Source: Novosphingobium pokkalii (GTDB lineage: Bacteria > Pseudomonadota > Alphaproteobacteria > Sphingomonadales > Sphingomonadaceae). From it: DNA of 64,000 nt. The stretch covers positions 62,001 to 126,000 of the forward strand of contig NZ_BMZP01000008.1 in assembly GCF_014652855.1 (NCBI RefSeq). Direction: 5' to 3'. The notes beneath the pieces were generated by a model. The model was not told where the DNA came from and did not search any database. It saw nothing but the letters and a program-made list of their open reading frames with translations. The position numbers and the translations under genes are program-made. Below, piece by piece: positions 47,540 through 53,753 of this stretch. The stretch's first letter is position 1. The number at the start of each line of letters is the position of its first letter.

Positions 47540-48826
47540 GTGAGCGACAATCAGGCTACTTTGACCATCGATGGCAAGACCATCGACCTTCCGGTCAAGA
47601 GCGGCACCATCGGGCCGGACGTCCTCGACATCCGTAAGCTTTACGGCCAGTCGGGCAAGTTCACCTACGACCCTGGCTTTACCTCCACCGCGAGCTGCGA
47701 CAGCGCCATCACCTATATCGACGGTGACGAAGGCGTGCTGCTGCACCGTGGCTATCCGATCGGCCAGTTGGCCGAACATTCCAGCTTCATGGAAGTGAGC
47801 TACCTGCTGCTCAACGGCGAACTGCCGAACCAGGACGAGCTGGCCAACTTCACCCGCACGATCACGCGCCACACCATGGTGCATGAACAGCTCACCAAGT
47901 TCTACAGTGGCTTCCGCCGTGACGCGCACCCGATGGCGGTGATGTGCGGCGTGGTCGGCGCACTGTCGGCGTTCTATCACGATTCGACCGACATTGCCGA
48001 TCCGCAGAACCGCACGATCAGCTCGCACCGCCTGATCGCCAAGATCCCCACGATCGCGGCGATGGCCTACAAGTATTCGGTCGGTCAGCCGTTCCTCTAT
48101 CCGCGCAACGATCTGTCCTACACCGGCAACTTCCTGCGCATGACCTTCGGCGTTCCGGCCGAGGAATACGAAGTGATCCCCGAAGTCGAACGCGCGATGG
48201 ATCGCATCTTCATCCTGCATGCCGACCACGAGCAGAACGCTTCGACCTCGACCGTGCGCCTTGCCGGTTCGTCGGGCGCCAACCCGTTCGCCTGCATCGC
48301 GGCCGGCATCGCCTGCCTGTGGGGCCCGGCGCACGGCGGCGCCAACGAAGCGGCGCTCAACATGTTGCGTGAGATCGGCACGCCCGACAAGATCCCGCAC
48401 TACATCGAGCGCGCCAAGGACAAGAACGATCCGTTCCGCCTGATGGGCTTTGGCCACCGCGTCTACAAGAACTATGACCCGCGCGCCACGGTGATGCAGA
48501 AGACCGTGCGCGAAGTGTTCGACGCGCTCAAGGTCAACGATCCGCTGTTTGAAACCGCGCTGCGCCTGGAAGAGATCGCGCTCAACGATCCCTACTTCAT
48601 CGAGAAGAAGCTGTTCCCGAACGTGGACTTCTATTCGGGCATCATCCTTTCGGCGATCGGCTTCCCGACCACGATGTTCACCGTGCTGTTTGCCCTGGCC
48701 CGCACCGTGGGCTGGGTGGCGCAGTGGAACGAAATGATCAGCGATCCCGGCCAGAAGATCGGCCGCCCGCGTCAGCTCTACACCGGGCCGACGCAGCGCG
48801 ACTACATCCCGCTCGACCAGCGCTGA
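47540..48826 (+). CDS. gltA: Citrate synthase
   Basis: This 428-residue hexameric, NADH-sensitive-type citrate synthase makes citrate from oxaloacetate and acetyl-CoA. It has the N-terminal beta region ([24 protein letters not shown]), [22 protein letters not shown], and [34 protein letters not shown] with the catalytic His. [13 protein letters not shown] and [15 protein letters not shown] carry the other active-site His and Asp-region residues. The GTG start has CAGGAGAG upstream. It is a housekeeping entry enzyme of the TCA cycle. Confidence 0.97.
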   Translation: MSDNQATLTIDGKTIDLPVKSGTIGPDVLDIRKLYGQSGKFTYDPGFTSTASCDSAITYIDGDEGVLLHRGYPIGQLAEHSSFMEVSYLLLNGELPNQDELANFTRTITRHTMVHEQLTKFYSGFRRDAHPMAVMCGVVGALSAFYHDSTDIADPQNRTISSHRLIAKIPTIAAMAYKYSVGQPFLYPRNDLSYTGNFLRMTFGVPAEEYEVIPEVERAMDRIFILHADHEQNASTSTVRLAGSSGANPFACIAAGIACLWGPAHGGANEAALNMLREIGTPDKIPHYIERAKDKNDPFRLMGFGHRVYKNYDPRATVMQKTVREVFDALKVNDPLFETALRLEEIALNDPYFIEKKLFPNVDFYSGIILSAIGFPTTMFTVLFALARTVGWVAQWNEMISDPGQKIGRPRQLYTGPTQRDYIPLDQR

Positions 48827-48843
48827 GCGAGCGAGATACACCC

Positions 48844-49053
48844 ATGAAAAAGAAGGCGGCCATGGCGACGATCCTGCGGATCACCGGCGTGGCCGCCTTT
48901 TTCATGGGGCTGTTGTGGATGCTCCAGGGCCTGGGCTTGGTGCACTGGCCCGAGTCCAGTTTCATGCTGGACCAGCGCCCCTGGGTGTGGCGCGGCCTCG
49001 GCCTCGCGCTGCTGGGCATTGTCGCGGTGTGGCGCGCCGGGCGCAAGCGCTGA
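48844..49053 (+). CDS. Small membrane protein of unknown function
   Basis: This 69-residue protein has two likely TM helices (ILRITGVAAFFMGLLWMLQGLGL and VWRGLGLALLGIVAVW) separated by HWPESSFMLDQRPW and ends RAGRKR. The start is 17 bases after the gltA stop, so it may be co-transcribed. The ribosome site is weak. Similar short two-span proteins occur widely in sphingomonads with no assigned role. Confidence 0.65.
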   Translation: MKKKAAMATILRITGVAAFFMGLLWMLQGLGLVHWPESSFMLDQRPWVWRGLGLALLGIVAVWRAGRKR

Positions 49054-49077
49054 ATCGGCGCACCTGATTACCCCGAT

Positions 49078-49503
49078 TTACTCGTAATTGCCCGGATTGG
49101 GCGTGGGAGCCAGGCAGGCCTGGCGATCGCCGCTGTTGCAGGCGTCCACTTGCGCATGCCAGGCGTCCATCGCGCGGTTGTAGGCAGCCTCGCGTCGCGC
49201 CTGCGTCGCATGGATCATCGCAATGGTCTGGCGCCGCGCCTGCACGGCCTGGTGATAATCGCGCCAAGCGGCATGCTGGCTGGCCCGTGCCGCAGCGGTA
49301 TCCTGGGCCAAGGCCTGGCCTTCGTTGCGATTGACGGCCGCGACACCCGGATCATAGCCCGGAGCGACCACGCCCGGCGGGGTGGACATCGACGCGGCGG
49401 CCGATCCGTCGTTGAAAGGTTGGTTGGGATCCACGGGCTGCGCCAGCGCCGGCGTCGCCATCAACGCGCCAGCCATGCCGGCAATCGCAAACATCCTGAT
49501 CAT
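49078..49503 (-). CDS. Secreted protein of unknown function
   Basis: This 141-residue protein has a signal peptide (MIRMFAIAGMAGALMATPALA, cut before QPVDP). The mature part is Pro/Gly/Ala-rich, then helical with AWRDYHQAVQARRQTIAMIHATQARREAAYNRAMDAWHAQ. It ends with two cysteines (ACNSGDRQAC) that could form a disulfide. The GAGGAG element suits the start. I know no family. It stands alone, convergent with the small gene after gltA and downstream of the kinase-like gene. Confidence 0.68.
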   Translation of the reverse strand: MIRMFAIAGMAGALMATPALAQPVDPNQPFNDGSAAASMSTPPGVVAPGYDPGVAAVNRNEGQALAQDTAAARASQHAAWRDYHQAVQARRQTIAMIHATQARREAAYNRAMDAWHAQVDACNSGDRQACLAPTPNPGNYE

Positions 49504-49624
49504 CGCGAAGCTCCTCGTGCTGTCTTTTCCGAATGTCGGTCCCGCCACAAAGGGCGTTACGAGGATCGGCCTGAACGGGCACGGAATGCGCTGAAAAGGT
49601 GCGGTTAAGCTGGCAAACGCCGGC

Positions 49625-51025
49625 TTACCGGGCGTTGACGATCCCGGCGCTGGGCAAGTCTGCCGGCAGGGTGAGCACGAAGCGGGCGCCGTGGCCAGGC
49701 GTGCTCGACACGGTAAGGTCTCCGGCCATCGCACGCGCCAGCCGGCGGGAAATGTAGAGCCCCAGCCCTGAACCACCATCGCCGCTGCGGCCAAGGCGCT
49801 CGAACTTCTCGAACACGCGCGCGGCCTGCTCGGCGGTCAGCCCCTCGCCATGGTCTTCCACCGCGATCCACGCGGTGGCGCCGTCCACGCCGCAGGCCAG
49901 CGTCACCGTGGCCTGGGCCGGGGTATAGCGGATCGCGTTGCTGAGCAGGTTGAGCAGAACCTGAAGCACGCGGCGGAACTCGCCGATCGCCGGGGCATGG
50001 CAAGCCTCGTCGGGCAGCGCCAGGACAATGCCGCGCTCGCGCGCGCGCATGGAGAGGATGCCGGCCGCCCGGCGCGCGCAATCGGCCAGGTCGATGTGAT
50101 CGGGCGACGGGGCAAAGCCGGGCGCTTCCACCGCGTCGAGATCGGCCAGGTCTTCCACCAGGCCGAGCAGGTGCCGCCCCGCCTCGGCAATATCGGCGGC
50201 ATAATTGCCATAGGCATCGGCCAGCGGCCCGGCCAGGCGGCTGCGGATCGTTTCGGCGTTGGCGATGATCCGGCTGATCGGCTGGCGCAGGGCGGGCGCC
50301 AGGTCACGGCCGAGCAAGCCGGTCCAAGGCGGCAGCGCCGTCTGCTCGGCGGCACCCGATGCCTCCGCCGCCGGGCGCAACAGCGGGTCTGCCGGCAGGG
50401 CATCGATCGTTTCGGGCAAGAGCAGCAGGTCGAACCCGCTCGCCACGCGCGGCAAGAGGCGCAGGCGCCAGCGGCGGGCCGATCCGGCCACATCGATCAC
50501 CATGTCATCCAGTAGGCGCCAATGCAGTCGCGCGGTATCGAGCCGCCCCGGCCCGAGCGCCAGTGCCGGGCACAGCGCCCAATGCCGCCCGATCGCGCCA
50601 GCCAGATCGGCCGCCAGGTCCGCCAGGTCGGAAGCTGCCAGATCGGCCGCGATCACCCGCTGCTCCGCGTCCAGCAAGACATGCCCTTCGGCCAGATGAT
50701 GCCACAGCGCCTGGGGATCGGCAGCGGGCAAGCCTTCATCTGGCGGCGGGGCACGGCGCCAGTGGCGCAGGGCCAGCACGACCTCGTCCCCCTCGGGCGC
50801 GGCGTGGGCGTGAAAGCTGATCGGGCAATCGCCGTCCATCGCCAGCACGGGGCGGGTCTGCGCCAAGCCCGATGCGCGCACCTGGCGCACCAGCGCGAGC
50901 AAGGCGGGCACGGCCAGAACACCGGGCAGCGTGCCGCCGGCCGCCACGTGCAGCCGCGCCAGCGCCTCGTCGGCGGCAACCAGCGTGTCCGCCGCATCGC
51001 AACGCGCGCGGATGGGATCGGCCAT
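49625..51025 (-). CDS. Histidine-kinase-like protein lacking the phospho-accepting histidine
   Basis: This 466-residue cytoplasmic protein has two PAS-like regions (about 5-90 and 112-205), a dimerisation helix pair at about 236-300, and a HATPase domain. The ATPase motifs are good: N-box LLNLLSNAIRYTP (N363), DHGEGL (D391), and GGSGLGLYISRRLA (418-431). The expected S-H-E-L-R-T-P-L of the H-box reads A-P-A-L-R-Q-P-I (243-250), with proline 244 where the histidine should be. So it probably binds ATP but cannot autophosphorylate there, as in DivL-type pseudokinases. It is the last gene of a four-gene operon with another histidine-less component. Confidence 0.8.
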   Translation of the reverse strand: MADPIRARCDAADTLVAADEALARLHVAAGGTLPGVLAVPALLALVRQVRASGLAQTRPVLAMDGDCPISFHAHAAPEGDEVVLALRHWRRAPPPDEGLPAADPQALWHHLAEGHVLLDAEQRVIAADLAASDLADLAADLAGAIGRHWALCPALALGPGRLDTARLHWRLLDDMVIDVAGSARRWRLRLLPRVASGFDLLLLPETIDALPADPLLRPAAEASGAAEQTALPPWTGLLGRDLAPALRQPISRIIANAETIRSRLAGPLADAYGNYAADIAEAGRHLLGLVEDLADLDAVEAPGFAPSPDHIDLADCARRAAGILSMRARERGIVLALPDEACHAPAIGEFRRVLQVLLNLLSNAIRYTPAQATVTLACGVDGATAWIAVEDHGEGLTAEQAARVFEKFERLGRSGDGGSGLGLYISRRLARAMAGDLTVSSTPGHGARFVLTLPADLPSAGIVNAR

Positions 51026-51033
51026 GGCCAAGG

Positions 51034-52008
51034 TCAGGCGCCCAGCCCGGCGCTGGCCAGGCGCTGCGCCGCTTCGTGCGGAGACAGCGCGCCGAGCGCG
51101 GCCGGCACCAGCGCTTCGGGATGGAACACGCCGACATGCTGGCGCACCATGTCGCCCTCCAGTCCAGCCGCGCGCAGCACCAGCGCCAGGCGCGCGACAT
51201 GCGATGGCGCGGTCAACAGCGCCGCATCCTCGCGCGGGGCGCCCATGGCGCGGGCCAGCGCGGTGAGGAACAGCGCCGGTCCGGCCTGCAACGGATCGAG
51301 CGCGACGGCCGGATCGGGCAGCGCGTCGACCAGGCGGCGCAGCAGCGCCAGGCGCCCGCGCTCGGCATCGAAGCGCAGGCGCAACGAGCGCTCGGCGATG
51401 ATCGCCCGGCTCTGCATCTCGGCATCGTCGTGGCGGGCGCGCGCATGCAGCGTGCCCAGGGCAATGCGCAACAGGTCTTGCGGCAACTCGCCCAATGGCC
51501 ACTGCATGCGCCGCTGCGCCTGGCAAAAGCGCGCCTGCGCCACCAGCACGGCCATGGCCAGCGCCGGGGCGGCGCCATCCTGGCGGGCCATGGCCGCCTC
51601 GATCAACGGGGCCAGGACCATGTCCACGCCGTGCGCCTGCTCCAGCCGCTGCGCCAGATGCCATTCCAGCGCCTGCCCATGCACGGCAGCGAGGAATGCG
51701 GCATTGGCGCAAAGCAGATCGGCAAACCCGGCCACGTCTGCCAGATCGGGTTCGGCCCCCTCTGCCGCACCGCCTGCCTGCACCAGCGCCACGGCCAGTT
51801 GCCGGGCGACATCGTCGATCATGCCCCGCACCTGGGCAATCACCGCATCGCCGAACACGTCGCGCTCTTCCTGCAACACCAGGTGGCGCAGGATCGGCGC
51901 CGTACTGTCCAGCGCGGCCGACGCTTGCGCCAGGCCTGCCGCCAGCCAGGCGTCGTCATCAGGCGAAAGGGGCGCGGGGTCGGGCATCCCCGTGGTTCTA
52001 GGTTCCAT
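51034..52008 (-). CDS. Alpha-helical protein of unknown function, operon partner of the pseudokinase
   Basis: This protein of about 324 residues (317 if the ATG at 51987 is used) is predicted almost entirely helical and alanine-rich, with no signal peptide or TM helix. Stretches such as APILRHLVLQEERDVFGDAVIAQVRGMIDDVARQ and AIIAERSLRLRFDAERGRLALLRRLV suggest helical repeats. It may belong to the DUF2336-type proteins of alphaproteobacteria, but I cannot show that. The stop is 8 bases before the kinase-like gene, and the start overlaps or abuts the end of the upstream membrane protein, so all are co-translated. A role as an adaptor is inference from context. Confidence 0.65.
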   Translation of the reverse strand: MEPRTTGMPDPAPLSPDDDAWLAAGLAQASAALDSTAPILRHLVLQEERDVFGDAVIAQVRGMIDDVARQLAVALVQAGGAAEGAEPDLADVAGFADLLCANAAFLAAVHGQALEWHLAQRLEQAHGVDMVLAPLIEAAMARQDGAAPALAMAVLVAQARFCQAQRRMQWPLGELPQDLLRIALGTLHARARHDDAEMQSRAIIAERSLRLRFDAERGRLALLRRLVDALPDPAVALDPLQAGPALFLTALARAMGAPREDAALLTAPSHVARLALVLRAAGLEGDMVRQHVGVFHPEALVPAALGALSPHEAAQRLASAGLGA

Positions 52009-53248
52009 TGGTTAGCAAGCGGTTAGGAAAAAGACCATGCGCCTGCGCCAGCGCTGTGGCCAGCAGTACCACCACGATCACCCTGAGCCCGGTTTCCAGC
52101 GGCATGAACAGGCCCACCACCAGCAGCGCCAGCGTCACCAGCAGGCGATCGCACAGCCATGCCGTCCAGCGGAAATCGCGCAGGACCACCGGAAACAGCC
52201 AAAGGATCAGGACCAGCACCAGCGGCGGGAACCAAGCCGTCTGCGCAGTGGCACTCCCACTCGCGCGCCAGGCGCAGGTTGCCACCAGCGCGCCATCGAG
52301 CAAAGGCCCGAACAGCGCGCCACCGCGCAGGCGCCCGGTGGCTTCGAGCAGCGAATCCTGCTCAACCTTGGCCAGCAGGCGGGCCGCCTGGAGCACCACC
52401 CAGCCCAGCCCGAGCAGCGCGAAGGCCAGGCCCGCGCGGCCCCACCAGCCCGCCCCCAGCGCCAGCAGCACCAGCACCAGCGCCGCCAGCATGACCAGCC
52501 AGGGCCGCGTGCGCGCATGCAGCAGCGCCGGCCCGATGCGCCGCACCGCCTGCACCGCCAGCCATTCGCCGGGCGAGCGGACGTGACCGGCAGCGGTGTG
52601 CTGCGCCAGCCAGTCGTTTTCGGCGGCGTGGGCATCGGCCTCGTTGCGCACCAGGCGCCAGCGTCCGCCGTCGAGCAGGCCCTGCGGCACCGCGCGCAGC
52701 GGCAGGCGCGCCTGGGTGGCGAGGCGCAACAGCGCCGCCACCGGGTTCCATTCGGGCGGCAGATCGCCCAGCCCCGCCACCACCCGGCCGGGCATGCGCA
52801 GCGCGCCGGCCCAGGCGTGGTTGATATCGATCCGCTCGAACCCGGCCGCCACACCCGCTTCCACCGGCAGGGCAAGCACGCCCGGCGCCTCGTCGAGCAG
52901 GCGGCGCGCCTCTTCGGGCATCGCCAGGAAACCTTCGGCAAAGGCGATCAATTCGTCTTCGGCAGAAACCAGTGGCACCAGCGCGCGCGCGGCGGTGATG
53001 ATGTGAAAGCGCGCGCCGCGCTGCTCGGCCACATGCTGGATATCCACCGCCTCGGCCGAGAGCATCTCGGCGTGGACGACGATTCGCGTGGCGCCAAGCG
53101 CCAGCGCCAGGCCCAACTGGTGGCGCGCGATGCTATGGCCGGCGATGGGCAGGAAACCGGGGTTTCCTGCCGACTGGACAAGTCCATCGCCCGCCAGATC
53201 GACGGGCGCGTTTTCCATCAAGGATATGAGCGCGACGCGCAAGTGCAT
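51998..53248 (-). CDS. Degenerate nucleotidyltransferase-like membrane protein
   Basis: This 416-residue protein has an N-terminal domain of about 230 residues that looks like a sugar-nucleotidyltransferase fold. FLPIAGHSIARHQLGLALALGATRIVVHA matches the P-x-x-G-x-S-x-x-R-x-x-x helix of that fold. The leading glycine-rich LxAGxGxR loop is not kept (GDGLVQSAGNPG). A membrane region of about six helices starts near 250 (PWLVMLAALVLVLLALGAGWWG), in the position of a CDP-alcohol phosphatidyltransferase, but the DGxxAR-x8-GxxxDxxxD motif is absent. So it may be a degenerate relative of inositol-phosphate cytidylyltransferase fusions. Its function is unknown; it sits between the Hpt-like and helical genes. 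Confidence 0.6.
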   Translation of the reverse strand: MHLRVALISLMENAPVDLAGDGLVQSAGNPGFLPIAGHSIARHQLGLALALGATRIVVHAEMLSAEAVDIQHVAEQRGARFHIITAARALVPLVSAEDELIAFAEGFLAMPEEARRLLDEAPGVLALPVEAGVAAGFERIDINHAWAGALRMPGRVVAGLGDLPPEWNPVAALLRLATQARLPLRAVPQGLLDGGRWRLVRNEADAHAAENDWLAQHTAAGHVRSPGEWLAVQAVRRIGPALLHARTRPWLVMLAALVLVLLALGAGWWGRAGLAFALLGLGWVVLQAARLLAKVEQDSLLEATGRLRGGALFGPLLDGALVATCAWRASGSATAQTAWFPPLVLVLILWLFPVVLRDFRWTAWLCDRLLVTLALLVVGLFMPLETGLRVIVVVLLATALAQAHGLFPNRLLTNGT

Positions 53249-53330
53249 GCCTCCTGGTCGCGTGCATCGTAGGGCGCGAGTCCCGCCCTGCCAAGCGCCG
53301 CGCCGGGGTTTCCCCCGCGCGCCTGTTCGG

Positions 53331-53681
53331 TCATGCCAGCCCGGTTTCGGGATCGCCCGCCAACGGGACTTCCTCGTCCGGGCCGGCGTTGAAATCGTCG
53401 AGCCAGTGCGCGATCCGGCGCAGCACGGCCGGATCGCCCGGCGCCCCGGCCAGGGCCTGCTCGGCCAGCAGCATCAGGCCCTGCGCATGGAACGAGGCGG
53501 CCAGGCCCTTCAGCCGCATGCCGGCCATCGACCAGTTCCCGTCGCAGCGCGAGCGGCGCATGAGGTCAAGCTGCCGACGCGCGCTATCGAGGAACGCGCT
53601 GCGCAGTTCGACAAACAGGTCAGGGTCGCTGCCGGCCACGGCCGCCAGTTGGGCATCGATCGGATCGCCAAGGTAAGCCAT
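53331..53681 (-). CDS. Hpt-like protein lacking the phospho-accepting histidine
   Basis: This 116-residue helical protein matches the histidine phosphotransfer (Hpt) domain pattern: DLFVELRSAFLDSARRQLDLM, then NWSMAGMRLKGLAASFHAQGLMLLAEQAL. In active Hpt proteins the core is A-H-x-L-K-G; here it is G-M-R-L-K-G, so Met55 replaces the histidine. The helix register and the LKG-x-A motif are otherwise kept. It cannot relay phosphate at this site and may act as a binding protein for response regulators or a kinase. It is the first gene of the operon ending in the pseudokinase, and it diverges from the TipN-like gene. Confidence 0.72.
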   Translation of the reverse strand: MAYLGDPIDAQLAAVAGSDPDLFVELRSAFLDSARRQLDLMRRSRCDGNWSMAGMRLKGLAASFHAQGLMLLAEQALAGAPGDPAVLRRIAHWLDDFNAGPDEEVPLAGDPETGLA

Positions 53682-53692
53682 GCTGTTGATAG

Positions 53693-53747
53693 TGCTCTAT
53701 CAGGGCTTAAGGCGGGTTTAACCGGTGGCCTTTTCCGTGATAGAGCA
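53693..53747. promoter_or_regulatory. 10-bp inverted repeat flanking the divergent promoter
   Basis: TGCTCTATCA (53693-53702) and TGATAGAGCA (53738-53747) are perfect inverted copies 35 bases apart, on either side of the CtrA box. A further TGATAG at 53687 makes a local dyad with CTATCA. This could bind a second regulator or loop the promoter. Confidence 0.5.
53707..53722. promoter_or_regulatory. CtrA binding box
   Basis: TTAAGGCGGGTTTAAC is an exact TTAA-N7-TTAA(C) CtrA site. It lies in the 72-base gap between the Hpt-like gene (start 53681) and the TipN-like gene (start 53754), so CtrA could control both. Confidence 0.65.
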
Positions 53748-53753
53748 GCGCGC

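Noticed and set aside
49625..51025. The kinase-like gene as an ordinary sensor histidine kinase
   Set aside because: The ATPase motifs fit, but the acceptor histidine is replaced by proline, so normal autophosphorylation is not supported.
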